From: Bdellovibrio sp. NC01
GTDB taxonomy: Bacteria; Bdellovibrionota; Bdellovibrionia; Bdellovibrionales; Bdellovibrionaceae
Reading direction: 5' to 3'
Assembly: GCF_006874625.1 (NCBI RefSeq)
Contig: NZ_CP030034.1
Span: forward strand, 372,001-436,000
DNA length: 64,000 nt
A model generated the notes under the pieces. The model ran no database searches. It was not told the origin of the DNA and saw only the letters and a list, made by a program, of their open reading frames with translations. Of this stretch, positions 17,287-26,138 are shown piece after piece. Made by a program: the position numbers and the translations under genes. How positions within the stretch are numbered: the first letter of the stretch is position 1; each line of letters begins with the position of its first letter.

Positions 17287-17946
17287 ATGCGTGAATCAGT
17301 GCTATCGAACAAAGAAGAATATTTGAACTCTCTATTTGCGAATGAAAGCGAGAATAAAAAACTTTCGCGCCAATTTGCAGAAGAGCTTGGTCTAGCTCGC
17401 ATCAGTGTTTCGGCTCCTGAAGCAAAATTAATCTCGTTGTTAGTGAAGCTTCATGGTTGCCGTAAGTTTGTCGAGATCGGGACTCTGACAGGATTGTCGG
17501 CTCAATATATTTTTGAATCTTTACCAGATGGTGGGGAGCTGTGGACTTTAGAAAAAGATCCCGCGCACGGTGAAAAATCTGCTGCGGTTTTTGCGAACTT
17601 AGATCAAAGCCCAAAGAAAATTCATTTAGTTATGGGCGATGCCCGTGAAGAGCTTGAAAAGTTATCAGCGCTGGGTCCCTTTGATGGTGTGTTCATCGAC
17701 GGTAACAAAGCAGCTTACATGGATTACTTGTTGTGGGCTGAAAAGAACGTGCGCCGTGGCGGTTTGATTTTAGCTGACAATGTGTTCTTGTCAGGTTCCG
17801 TGTGGGGCGATCGTTCTGCGCAAAAGTTTTCTGACAAACAAGTGCGCATTCTGCAAGAAGTGAATCAACGCTTGGCCGATCCGAATTTGTATGAAGGCGT
17901 GATTGTGCCGACGTTTGAAGGTCTGTATGTCGCAATTAAAAAATAA
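17287..17946 (+). CDS. SAM-dependent O-methyltransferase (caffeoyl-CoA OMT-like)
   Basis: Methyltransferase family 3 protein of 219 residues. SAM-binding motif I is KFVEIGTLTGLSAQYI (about 60-75), the acidic residue for the ribose is in WTLEKDP, and the metal-site segment FDGVFIDGNKAAYMDYL and LILADNVFLSG match cation-dependent small-molecule O-methyltransferases. The bacterial substrates of this family are mostly unknown. It is divergent from the OmpA-like lipoprotein. The D-lactate dehydrogenase gene starts 120 bases downstream. Confidence 0.87.
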   Translation: MRESVLSNKEEYLNSLFANESENKKLSRQFAEELGLARISVSAPEAKLISLLVKLHGCRKFVEIGTLTGLSAQYIFESLPDGGELWTLEKDPAHGEKSAAVFANLDQSPKKIHLVMGDAREELEKLSALGPFDGVFIDGNKAAYMDYLLWAEKNVRRGGLILADNVFLSGSVWGDRSAQKFSDKQVRILQEVNQRLADPNLYEGVIVPTFEGLYVAIKK

Positions 17947-18066
17947 TCTTTAAAAACTGTCATAAGTTCGGTCCGCGACAACTTGTTAAAAAACTCTATC
18001 GTCTTAGTCTTCATTTCAGGATTAAATAATCTAAGATCTTCAATGAGTTTTTACAGAGGCGGATTT

Positions 18067-19098
18067 GTGAAAGTCGCTTTCTTTGATACCCATAACTTTG
18101 AAAAAGATTTTTTCCTAGCAGCTAATCAGAAGTATTCCTTTGATATTGAATTTATAGAAACTCGCCTTAGCGTAAAGACGGCGACATTGGCGGCAGGCAG
18201 CCGAACGGTTTGTGTTTTTGTAAATGATAAACTCGACTCTGGCTGTGTGGCGAAACTTCGGGAAATTGGGGTTGAACATATCGCACTTCGTTCGGCAGGT
18301 TTTAATAATGTCGATTTAGCCTCTGCCAAGTTCAATGATCTTTTAGTCACTAGGGTCCCCGCTTATTCGCCTTATGCGGTCGCAGAATTCGCTGTCGGCA
18401 TTTTGATTTCCCTGAATCGGAAAATTCATCATGCATTTTTGCGGGTCAGAGATCTTAATTTTTCTTTGGATGGACTGGTGGGTTTTGATCTCCATGGGAA
18501 AAAAGTGGGAGTCATTGGCGCCGGAAGGATAGGCAAGATTTTCGCGAAAATTATGCTAGCGTGCGGATGTCATGTGCTCATTTACGATATCGCGAAAGAT
18601 CCAGAGCTCGCAGCCGAAAAGAATGTGCAGTATGTGGATCTGGATTTTGTGTGCAAAGAAGCAGATGTTATTTCACTGCACGTCCCTTTGACTCCGCAAA
18701 CGCATCACCTGATTAATGCCGAAAAATTTGCTCTTATGAAAAAGTCGGTTGTTCTGATCAACACCGGCCGGGGCGCACTGATTGATTCAAGGGCATTATT
18801 AGAAGTTCTAAAAAGCGAAAGTATTGCTGGCGCTGCTTTAGACGTTTATGAAGAAGAAGAGAATATTTTTTTTCAGGACCTGTCGGGAAAGGTTTTACAT
18901 GACGACATCCTTGCGCGCCTACTTACCTTTCCGAATGTCCTGGTCACCTCGCACCAAGCATTTCTAACCAAAGAAGCTTTAGAAAACATAGCCAGCACGA
19001 CCTTGGAAAATATAAATCGCTACTACCGTGGTCAGGCTGTAGATGCCGACAAGGTGGTGAATTCGCGGATTTTTAATTCGCGAAGTCGTGAACTGTGA
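18067..19098 (+). CDS. ldhA: D-lactate dehydrogenase (2-hydroxyacid dehydrogenase family)
   Basis: NADH-dependent reduction of pyruvate to D-lactate, a fermentative way to regenerate NAD+. The N-terminus VKVAFFDTHNFEKDFF is the LdhA-type start; I take GTG at 18067, preceded by GAGGCGGA, rather than the frame opening at 17983. NAD-binding GVIGAGRIGKIFAKI lies in the middle, and the catalytic Arg (INTGRGALIDS), Glu (DVYEEEENIFF) and His (VTSHQAFLT) are all present. The aromatic-rich loop GxxxFFQD is typical of the D-LDH subgroup. The histidine kinase gene follows after nine bases. First gene of what looks like a stress or low-oxygen island. Confidence 0.92.
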   Translation: MKVAFFDTHNFEKDFFLAANQKYSFDIEFIETRLSVKTATLAAGSRTVCVFVNDKLDSGCVAKLREIGVEHIALRSAGFNNVDLASAKFNDLLVTRVPAYSPYAVAEFAVGILISLNRKIHHAFLRVRDLNFSLDGLVGFDLHGKKVGVIGAGRIGKIFAKIMLACGCHVLIYDIAKDPELAAEKNVQYVDLDFVCKEADVISLHVPLTPQTHHLINAEKFALMKKSVVLINTGRGALIDSRALLEVLKSESIAGAALDVYEEEENIFFQDLSGKVLHDDILARLLTFPNVLVTSHQAFLTKEALENIASTTLENINRYYRGQAVDADKVVNSRIFNSRSREL

Positions 19099-19107
19099 GC
19101 AAAAATT

Positions 19108-20358
19108 ATGGAGAAGAAAGTTTCAGGCGATAGCGAGCGACTTAATTCGCTTCTTAGTAAAGTGTTGCAGGAAATCACTCATAAAATGGGTTCCGGCATT
19201 GCGTTTGATCAACTGCTGGATTCGTTTTTCGACTCCCTTGGTGTTTTGATTCCATTTGATCGTATGGGCATCGCTCTTTTAGAAGAAGGTGGCGAACGCA
19301 TTCGTTTGGTGTGGGTGCGATCCAAGTTACCAGTGGATTCGCTGCCCAAGAACTATTCCTCACTTCTTGTCAGTAGTAGTTTAAGAGCTATTATAGAAAC
19401 GGGAAAACCACGTATTATTAATGATCTTGAAGAGTATGCAAGGTTACATCCGACATCAGAATCCACGAAGCTGATATTAAAAGATAAAATATTGTCCAGT
19501 CTAACGTGTCCATTGCGAGCCAATGACCATGCGATAGGCGTCGTGTTTTTTTCCAGCCGCTTTAAACACACTTATGATGAATCACATGTTAACGTCTTCA
19601 CACCGATGGCAGATGAATTGTCGGTGATAGTCGAGCAGGCTCGGCTAAAAAACCTATTCGCACAAATCGAAAAGCGAGACAAAGCTTTTGCTAAAGTTCT
19701 GCATGATTTAAGATCCCCTTTGAATATCATCGAGGGATATCTTGATTTGGCTTCCAGCGAGGACTGGTATGATTCTCTTCCAGCGGATGTTAAAGATATT
19801 TGTGGTATTCTGAAGCGCAATGCAAATTCTATGGTGGCTCTTTTGAATGAGCTATCTGATCACAAAGAAAAAGAATCCTTCATCACTGCATTCCCGAAAG
19901 AAATAGATTTGTATGAATTTTGTAAAGAGCTTGTTTCATCTGGCAAAATTCTGTGTCGAAGCAAGGAAATTGAATTTACCGCGTCGATTGCTTCCGATTT
20001 ACCGGATCGATGCTTTTGCGATCACAACCTTATCCGCAGGGTCGTCGAAAATCTGTTTTCGAATGCAGTGAAATTTTCGCTAAGAAAGACCAGGGTAGAT
20101 TTTTCTGTTTGGGTGCAGCAGGCGCGCTTGCATTTTTCAGTAGCAGACCAAGGCCAGGGGATTCGCAATGACGACTTGCCAAAGCTTTTTACAGAGTTTG
20201 GTAAAACGCGCACGTTGCCGAGTGAAGGGGAGCACAGCACGGGTTTGGGACTTAGTATTGCGAAAGCAATCGTCGAACAACATGGTGGGCAAATTTATGC
20301 CAGCAGTGAATTTGGACATGGATCTACCTTCACTTTCTGGATTCCGATTACGCAATGA
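19108..20358 (+). CDS. Soluble GAF-domain sensor histidine kinase
   Basis: Cytosolic hybrid-free histidine kinase of 416 residues with no membrane segment. Residues 15-180 form a GAF domain that could bind a small ligand, haem or flavin; no diagnostic haem ligand can be assigned by eye. The HisKA dimerisation helix carries the phospho-acceptor H199 in KVLHDLRSPLN, and the ATPase domain shows N box LFSNAVKFS, G1 DQGQGI, F box LFTEFGKT and G2 STGLGLSIAK. It is coupled to the D-lactate dehydrogenase gene, and no response regulator is encoded within the island. Convergent with the flavoprotein gene, only five bases apart. Likely sensor for the surrounding stress genes. Confidence 0.92.
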   Translation: MEKKVSGDSERLNSLLSKVLQEITHKMGSGIAFDQLLDSFFDSLGVLIPFDRMGIALLEEGGERIRLVWVRSKLPVDSLPKNYSSLLVSSSLRAIIETGKPRIINDLEEYARLHPTSESTKLILKDKILSSLTCPLRANDHAIGVVFFSSRFKHTYDESHVNVFTPMADELSVIVEQARLKNLFAQIEKRDKAFAKVLHDLRSPLNIIEGYLDLASSEDWYDSLPADVKDICGILKRNANSMVALLNELSDHKEKESFITAFPKEIDLYEFCKELVSSGKILCRSKEIEFTASIASDLPDRCFCDHNLIRRVVENLFSNAVKFSLRKTRVDFSVWVQQARLHFSVADQGQGIRNDDLPKLFTEFGKTRTLPSEGEHSTGLGLSIAKAIVEQHGGQIYASSEFGHGSTFTFWIPITQ

Positions 20359-20363
20359 TTGCT

Positions 20364-20807
20364 TCAGTTTTCATAGCGACCAGTCATTGAAGTGATGTTA
20401 ATTCGATAAATAATCGCCGACTCAAGCTGCGAAGTCATATCCACAGCCAGAGAAGAAATTTTTGGTGCGAATTCATTCAGGCTCATAATAAGCATACGCA
20501 TGGCTTGAGTTGCTTCGTCACCACTTAATTCTTCGTAATTGCCCCATGCAAGGGCACTTTGCCAGTGGAAGAAGTCCTTAATTTTTTCGACTTGCACGCA
20601 AACATGGGGATTGCTTCTCATGATCTCAATTTTTCGCCCCGGTTCTGAGTGACTATAGAGCGCATTTTCAAAATATACATAGCTAATCGGAACCAAATAG
20701 ATCTCGTCATGATGATGGCAGGCTAGATGTGCGAACTTACATTCTTTAAATAGGTTTTTTACTTCTTCACTAGATAGGGTATGAATCGTTTCGTGCTGTG
20801 GTTTCAT
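20364..20807 (-). CDS. Pyridoxamine 5'-phosphate oxidase-like split-barrel flavoprotein
   Basis: A 147-residue protein of the FMN-binding split-barrel family (flavin- or F420/haem-binding stress proteins related to PNPOx). Seen: LFKECKFAHLACHHHDEIYLVPISYVYFENALYSHSEPGRKIEIMRSNPHVCVQVE, the typical strand order including the GRK phosphate-binding segment, then WQSALAWGNYEEL. The enzyme activity is not established for this subgroup; it may be a general stress reductase. AAGGGA about seven bases upstream favours the ATG at 20807 over the longer frame from 20855. The 5' end overlaps ppsA by 38 bases, so translation is likely coupled to it. Confidence 0.85.
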   Translation of the reverse strand: MKPQHETIHTLSSEEVKNLFKECKFAHLACHHHDEIYLVPISYVYFENALYSHSEPGRKIEIMRSNPHVCVQVEKIKDFFHWQSALAWGNYEELSGDEATQAMRMLIMSLNEFAPKISSLAVDMTSQLESAIIYRINITSMTGRYEN

Positions 20808-23241
20808 TTCGTTTCCCTTCATTGCCACGCTGAAGATTTTTTTCTTCCGCGACAATAACTTTAAAAGCTTTAAGCAAAGCGTCCGGATTCAATGAAATGC
20901 TATCAATGCCTTCTTTGATAAGAAGGGACGAATATTCCGGATAATCGCTTGGTGCCTGACCACATATTCCAATTTTCTTACCTTTCTTTTTTGCCGCCCT
21001 AATAGCTGCGGAGATCATGATTTTTACGGCGTCGTTTCTTTCATCGAATTGGTTTGCGAGCAATTGAGAATCACGGTCCACGCCCAACACCAATTGGGTT
21101 AGATCGTTCGAGCCAATTGAAAATCCGTCGAATATCTCTGCAAACTGTTCAGCAAGTAAGACGTTGCTTGGAATTTCGGCCATAACATAAACCTCAAGGC
21201 CATTTTTTCCTTGGGACAGGCCGTGTTTCGCCATTTCCGCGATCACTTTCTTTCCTTCTTCAGGAGTCCTGCAGAAAGGCACCATCACTTTCAAGTTTGT
21301 TAGTCCCATTTCATCGCGCACGATTTTGATTGCCTCACACTCCAACGCAAATCCTTTTTGGTACAGGGGATGATAGTATCGAGATGCTCCTCGAAAACCG
21401 AGCATGGGATTTTCTTCTTTGGGTTCGAACTGCTCGCCTCCGATTAAGTGTGAATATTCGTTGGTCTTAAAATCGCTAAAGCGCAAGATGACATCCTTTG
21501 GATAAAATGCAGAGGCAATAAGGGCGATACCTTGTGAAAGTTTGTCGACGAAGTACTGCTCTTTATGAATGTAATTTTTTGTTAACGCGCCAATTTCAGA
21601 CCGAATACGATAGTCTTTTAACTGATCGAAATTTATAAGCGCCAACGGATGCACTTTTACGTAGTTACTAACGATAAATTCCTCGCGCGCAAGACCGACA
21701 CCATCTTGCGGAAGAAACGACAGGGCCATGGCGCGTGCGGGGTCTGCCACGTTAACCATAATCTTTGTGGAAGGTTTTTCGATTTTCGACAGATCTATTT
21801 CTTGAGTGGAAAATTCAAGAAGACCTTCATAAATATTTCCTACTTCGCCTTCCGCACAACTGACGGTCACAGACTGCGCTTCATGTAAAATGGAGGTCGC
21901 ATTTTGCGTGCCGACGATGGCAGGTATGCCAAGTTCGCGACTAACGATCGCGGCATGACATGTTCGACTACCGCTGTTGGTGATAATGGCCGCGGCATTT
22001 TTCATGATGGGTTCCCAATCAGGATCGGTCTTATCGACAACTAGAACTTCTCCGGGTTTTAGTAAATCTCGTTCGGAAAGATCACGAATAATTCGGACTT
22101 TCCCTTGGCCTATTTTGTGACCTACGCTGTGCCCTTGAAGTAAGACCGTGCCTGATTCCAACAAATGTGATTCCGTTACAATGGTAGGACTTCGTCGAGA
22201 GTGAATAGTTTCTGGACGAGCTTGCACTAAGTATAACTTTCCATCTTTCCCATCTTTGGCCCATTCGATATCCATCGGAGTGTAACGCCCATGCAATAAA
22301 CTATAGTGTTCTTCGACGGCAGAACCCCACTTAGCGAGTTCCAGAATATCATCTTCTTCCAAAGCAAAGGATTGTCGATCTTGCGATGAAACTTGAACAT
22401 TTTTGGTCTGACGTTCACCGTTGACGTCATAAATCAGTTTCATTTCTTTGCTTCCAAGTTCTTTATTTAGAATCGGGCGACGGAAATTTTTAAGTGTGGG
22501 CTTAAAAACGGTGTACTCATCGGGAGTCACCAATCCTTGAACGACATTTTCACCAAGTCCGTAAGAAGCACTAATTACGACGACATTGTGAAAACCTGTT
22601 TCTGGATCAATAGTGAACATGACTCCAGAGGCCGCTAAGTCGGAACGTATCATCTTTTGAATACAGACAGATAGACTGACCTTAAGTTGATTAAAGCCCA
22701 TTCTATTGCGATACGAAATGGCACGTTCGGTATATAAAGAGGCAAAACATTTCCGACAGGCTTCTATCAGCTGATGTTTGCCGCGGACATTAAGATATGT
22801 TTCCTGCTGGCCAGCAAAACTCGCTTGTGGAAGATCTTCTGCTGTGGCACTGCTGCGAACTGCAACATCAGTTTCTGGTTCACCAGACTCCTGACTGAGT
22901 TCGGAGTATGCGCGAAGTATCGCGACCTCTAAAGCGGCAGGAAGTGGAGAGGTCATAATAAGTTGCCGAGCCCAATACGCTTTTTCACTAAGGCTTTTAG
23001 AATTATCGATATTAATTTCGTCAAAGAGTTCTTTAATCGGCTCCAACAAGCCATGTTCTTTTAAATGATCTTCAAATCCTTGTGCGGTGATCGCAAACCC
23101 GTTTGGCACACGAATCCCCAACGACGAAAGGTTATTGTACATTTCGCCAAGTGACGCTGTTTTTCCGCCGACTATTTTAACCTGATCTGAGTTAATTTCT
23201 TTTAGCCAAAGAATTCTTGAATCAGCTGGGGACGGATCCAT
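20770..23241 (-). CDS. ppsA: Phosphoenolpyruvate synthase
   Basis: Converts pyruvate, ATP and water to PEP, AMP and phosphate, allowing gluconeogenesis from pyruvate or lactate. The N-terminal ATP-grasp part shows VGGKTASLGEMY and VAVRSSATAEDLPQASFAGQQET; the swivelling domain has the phosphohistidine motif NSGSRTCHAAIVSRELGIPAIVG (His near 430); the C-terminal barrel has GFSIGSNDLTQLVLGVDRDS and KKIGICGQAPSDYPEY with the catalytic Cys. GAGGT before the ATG at 23241 gives 823 residues; the longer frame from 23280 has no site. The flavoprotein gene overlaps its 3' end. Divergent from hsp20; a palindrome lies in the shared intergenic region. Confidence 0.94.
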   Translation of the reverse strand: MDPSPADSRILWLKEINSDQVKIVGGKTASLGEMYNNLSSLGIRVPNGFAITAQGFEDHLKEHGLLEPIKELFDEINIDNSKSLSEKAYWARQLIMTSPLPAALEVAILRAYSELSQESGEPETDVAVRSSATAEDLPQASFAGQQETYLNVRGKHQLIEACRKCFASLYTERAISYRNRMGFNQLKVSLSVCIQKMIRSDLAASGVMFTIDPETGFHNVVVISASYGLGENVVQGLVTPDEYTVFKPTLKNFRRPILNKELGSKEMKLIYDVNGERQTKNVQVSSQDRQSFALEEDDILELAKWGSAVEEHYSLLHGRYTPMDIEWAKDGKDGKLYLVQARPETIHSRRSPTIVTESHLLESGTVLLQGHSVGHKIGQGKVRIIRDLSERDLLKPGEVLVVDKTDPDWEPIMKNAAAIITNSGSRTCHAAIVSRELGIPAIVGTQNATSILHEAQSVTVSCAEGEVGNIYEGLLEFSTQEIDLSKIEKPSTKIMVNVADPARAMALSFLPQDGVGLAREEFIVSNYVKVHPLALINFDQLKDYRIRSEIGALTKNYIHKEQYFVDKLSQGIALIASAFYPKDVILRFSDFKTNEYSHLIGGEQFEPKEENPMLGFRGASRYYHPLYQKGFALECEAIKIVRDEMGLTNLKVMVPFCRTPEEGKKVIAEMAKHGLSQGKNGLEVYVMAEIPSNVLLAEQFAEIFDGFSIGSNDLTQLVLGVDRDSQLLANQFDERNDAVKIMISAAIRAAKKKGKKIGICGQAPSDYPEYSSLLIKEGIDSISLNPDALLKAFKVIVAEEKNLQRGNEGKRNETTARNDSYPI

Positions 23242-23314
23242 ATTTACCTCATACGCATGTAGATGCTTCGATTTTTTCAAAACCTTTTAAAAAGGAATAT
23301 CGATTTTAAATGGT

Positions 23315-23330
23315 TGTGCGTGAATGCACA
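23315..23330. promoter_or_regulatory. CRP/FNR-like palindrome between ppsA and hsp20
   Basis: TGTGC-N6-GCACA, a perfect 5-bp inverted repeat with the spacing of CRP-family sites (consensus TGTGA-N6-TCACA), in the 248-base divergent region. Function is an inference. Confidence 0.4.
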
Positions 23331-23489
23331 TCCGCTTGAATTCCAAAATGTCCAATCAGTTCTTTAACACCGGCCTAAAATATAGAAGTGTGTCGTATTA
23401 AATGCGGTTGTTTTAAATCAACTCGACCTTGCATCAATTATTTTTTAAGCCAATCAGATTTATTCTTTGGCTACATCAAGGAGGATGCT

Positions 23490-23951
23490 ATGGCTAATTT
23501 ACCATCATTGTGGAAGGAGCATTTTTCTTCCAGTCCATTTAAAGAAATGTCGAATTTTCAGAATCGTATTGATCGGATGATGAACGAACTGTTGGAGCTA
23601 AAGGGACAGTCTCCAAGTGGCACCATGGATTTTTCGCCTTCAAGTGAAATCACGGAAGAGGAAAATCAATATCTATTAAAAGTAGATCTTCCCGGAGTAA
23701 AAAAGGAAGACGTCAAGGTGGAGGTTTCTGGCGATACCATGACCATCAAAGCGGAAAGAAAAACTGAAAAAGAAGAGAAAAGTAAAAAAAGATTTTTATC
23801 TGAAATTTCTTATGGCTCTTACATTAGAAGTTTCAGTCTGCCACAGTCGATTGACGAAAAAAAAGTAGACGCGAAGTTCGAAAACGGTGTTTTGCAAATT
23901 ACAATTCCAAAAACGGAAACTTCTAAATCTAAACAGATTTCCGTCCATTGA
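23490..23951 (+). CDS. Small heat shock protein, Hsp20/alpha-crystallin family
   Basis: ATP-independent holdase chaperone of 153 residues. The alpha-crystallin domain runs from about residue 45 to 140 (PSSEITEEENQYLLKVDLPGVKKEDVKVEVSGDTMTIKAERK) and ends with the A-x-x-x-n-G-V-L hallmark FENGVLQITIPKTE; the N-terminal arm has FQNRIDRMMNEL. AAGGAGG at 23478-23484 fixes the start at 23490; the frame upstream is not coding. Divergent from ppsA. Presence beside PEP synthase, UspA and CBS proteins points to a common stress regulon. Confidence 0.94.
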   Translation: MANLPSLWKEHFSSSPFKEMSNFQNRIDRMMNELLELKGQSPSGTMDFSPSSEITEEENQYLLKVDLPGVKKEDVKVEVSGDTMTIKAERKTEKEEKSKKRFLSEISYGSYIRSFSLPQSIDEKKVDAKFENGVLQITIPKTETSKSKQISVH

Positions 23952-23962
23952 TTATATCAGAC

Positions 23963-23989
23963 AAAGGCCATCAGCAATTGATGGCCTTT
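23963..23989. terminator. Hairpin between convergent hsp20 and MBL genes
   Basis: Perfect 11-bp stem AAAGGCCATCA / TGATGGCCTTT with a five-base loop. Only short T-runs flank it, so termination is likely but not certain. Confidence 0.6.
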
Positions 23990-24061
23990 GGAGTGAAACG
24001 GAAGAAGAAGCCAAGTGATAGTCAAGTTGGTGCGACGTTTTCGTGTAAGAAAGTGTGATGC

Positions 24062-25417
24062 CTAGTTAATTGTGTATAGCGCATTTAGAATTGGCACTAA
24101 AACCGGTACGTTATACTTTTCCTGTAAGATTTTTCTTAAATCGTCCGCAGCTGAAGGTTCCCCATGAATTAAAAATATTTTTTCTGCGGGATGAGGCATC
24201 TGTGCAAGCCATTTTAACAGTTCGCTTTGATCCGCATGAGCAGAAAATGAATCTGAATTGATAATTCGTGCCTTAATATCTATATATTCGCCATGCAGTT
24301 TGATTTTTCTTTGTTCATGCGCAAGAGCCCAGCCTCTGGTTCCGGCGGCTTGGAAGCCTGCTAATAAAATTGTATTATTTGAGTTTTCACCAAATGCTTT
24401 AAGGTGGTGAAGAACTCGTCCCCCGGTTAGCATTCCGCTTGCCGCGATGATAACGCATGGGCCGGCGCCCCTATTTAAATCCTTAGACTCTTCGGCGGTT
24501 CTAACGAAATGAATGGTTTTAAGACTGGCAGCAAAATCTATTTGCAAATCACCGGGAGGTAGAAAATCCCGATAAATATCGCAAATCTCCTGGCCCATCG
24601 GAGAATTCAAATAAACCGGAATTTCGTTTGGAATTTTTCCTTGTTTTTTTAGTAGGTGAATTTCGTAAATAAGATTCTGCGACCGCCCGAGCGCAAATGC
24701 GGGAATTAAAAGCACACTTTTTCTTCTCCAGGCGTCATTAATAAGTTCAGTTAATAGAGCAGAAGATTTCTGGTGAGCATGCAGTCTGTCTCCGTAAGTC
24801 GACTCCATAATAACCACGTCAGCATTTTGTGGTCGAGCAGGCGGCGACATGATTGGATCTATATATCTTCCCAAGTCACCAGAGAAGAGCATCGTGGTTT
24901 TGCCGTTTGAAACATATGCTGAAGCGGCCCCTAAAATATGTCCGCTAGACTCGAAGCGAATTTGCAAAGAATTTACGTGAACCGTTTGGTCTAGCGCTAT
25001 GGTTTTAAATAAAGGAAAGACTTTCTCTGCTTCTTCAATGTCGAAAAGGGGTTTTGCGGGATGATGTTTTGAGAAGCGTTTTAAATTCGCATAATCGGCT
25101 TCTTCAACCTGAATTTTAGCGGCATCTAAGAGTACAACCTTAGAAATTTCTTGAGTCGCAGCTGTACAATAAATCGGGCCGCGGAAACCTTGTCGCACAA
25201 TTAAAGGCAGGGCTCCGCAATGATCTAAGTGCGCATGAGTTAAAAAGATCGCATCAATCTTGTGAGCGTCTACATTAATATCTTCCCAGTTTAAAAGTCT
25301 AAGTTGTTTTAGACCTTGGAACATGCCGCAGTCGATTAAAACTTTTGTGTCTTCATCGGTAACAAGAAATTTCGAGCCAGTAACGGTGCTGGCTCCACCC
25401 AGGAATTGAATCTTCAT
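24062..25417 (-). CDS. Metallo-beta-lactamase/beta-CASP family RNase-like protein
   Basis: Predicted zinc-dependent nuclease of the beta-CASP branch (YSH1/CPSF73-like, RNA-specificity domain), acting in the cytosol. The MBL zinc motif is THAHLDHCGALP (H61, H63, D65, H66), followed by ESSGHILGAASA, the GDLGRYIDP loop and MESTYGDR. The beta-CASP motifs A-C are visible: PAFALGRSQNLIYEI, VIIAASGMLTGGRVLHHL, and the C-terminal FSAHADQSELLKWL and IFLIHGEPSAADDL. The 451 length fits. Members process or degrade RNA; this particular target is unknown. AGGAG precedes the ATG. Such genes often accompany Usp/Hsp20/CBS stress clusters. Confidence 0.92.
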   Translation of the reverse strand: MKIQFLGGASTVTGSKFLVTDEDTKVLIDCGMFQGLKQLRLLNWEDINVDAHKIDAIFLTHAHLDHCGALPLIVRQGFRGPIYCTAATQEISKVVLLDAAKIQVEEADYANLKRFSKHHPAKPLFDIEEAEKVFPLFKTIALDQTVHVNSLQIRFESSGHILGAASAYVSNGKTTMLFSGDLGRYIDPIMSPPARPQNADVVIMESTYGDRLHAHQKSSALLTELINDAWRRKSVLLIPAFALGRSQNLIYEIHLLKKQGKIPNEIPVYLNSPMGQEICDIYRDFLPPGDLQIDFAASLKTIHFVRTAEESKDLNRGAGPCVIIAASGMLTGGRVLHHLKAFGENSNNTILLAGFQAAGTRGWALAHEQRKIKLHGEYIDIKARIINSDSFSAHADQSELLKWLAQMPHPAEKIFLIHGEPSAADDLRKILQEKYNVPVLVPILNALYTIN

Positions 25418-25578
25418 AAGTCAGCTCCTAGTATCATTCTTAAATAAACAGAATTTTTTGCAAGCAGTTCGATCCGGATATGTGGTCACTCAGTTTGTCT
25501 AAAGTTTAATTGTGGCTTTTGTAGAAAGGCTTAAGATTTAAGCTAAAGGTAACAATAGCGAATCTCTCGGGGACTATT

Positions 25579-26136
25579 ATGACATCAGAGAGATATAAAA
25601 TCGAAAATGGTCTTCAAATAATCGAAATCAAAGTCAGCGATGTCAAACAGCTCTTTGATCTTCGTGATCCCGCACCTTTTCGTGAAAAAGACCTGGACGA
25701 AAATTTTACTCGTTACTTAGAAGCTTATACGGATGAAGTGACGACACGTTACCCATTAAAAATCAAAATTGGAATTACTAACCTAAGTGAAGATGTGACT
25801 CCAAATATTATCAAAGAGGCCATTCGCCAATATTTTGAATATCAGATTCTTCTTAAGCGATCTCAGCTAACTAAAAATATGAAGACCGCGCAGTTGTTTT
25901 TGTTAATTGGAATTTCACTGCTCTTTTTTTGCCTTGTTGTCGCACAGTGGATTCACAAGGAAATTCCGTCAAACGTCGGTACGACTTTACGTGAAGGTGT
26001 TGTGATTTTCGGCTGGGTTTCAATGTGGAAGCCCATCGAGTTGCTTTTGTTCGATTGGTATCCAATCTATGACCGCATCCGTGTTTACCGTCGGTTGTCA
26101 GAAGCAAAGACCGAGGTTGAGTTTGAAAGGAGATAG
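25579..26136 (+). CDS. Membrane protein of unknown function
   Basis: Unrecognised 185-residue protein, first gene of a six-gene run. An N-terminal charged cytosolic part (about 100 residues, with FREKDLDENFTRYLEAYTDEVTTRYP) is followed by two membrane segments (about 103-122, AQLFLLIGISLLFFCLVVAQW, and about 133-155, GVVIFGWVSMWKPIELLLF) and a short basic cytoplasmic tail. GGGGA precedes the ATG. The SDR-like gene starts two bases after the stop, so it is translationally linked. A 6-bp palindrome GCTTAA-GAT-TTAAGC lies 36 bases upstream at 25529-25543 and could be an operator. Confidence 0.75.
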   Translation: MTSERYKIENGLQIIEIKVSDVKQLFDLRDPAPFREKDLDENFTRYLEAYTDEVTTRYPLKIKIGITNLSEDVTPNIIKEAIRQYFEYQILLKRSQLTKNMKTAQLFLLIGISLLFFCLVVAQWIHKEIPSNVGTTLREGVVIFGWVSMWKPIELLLFDWYPIYDRIRVYRRLSEAKTEVEFERR

Positions 26137-26138
26137 CA

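Noticed and set aside
17983-18066. N-terminal extension of the D-lactate dehydrogenase
   Set aside because: Residues MLKNSIVLVFISGLNNL have no family match; the conserved N-terminus begins at the GTG at 18067, which has a purine-rich site.
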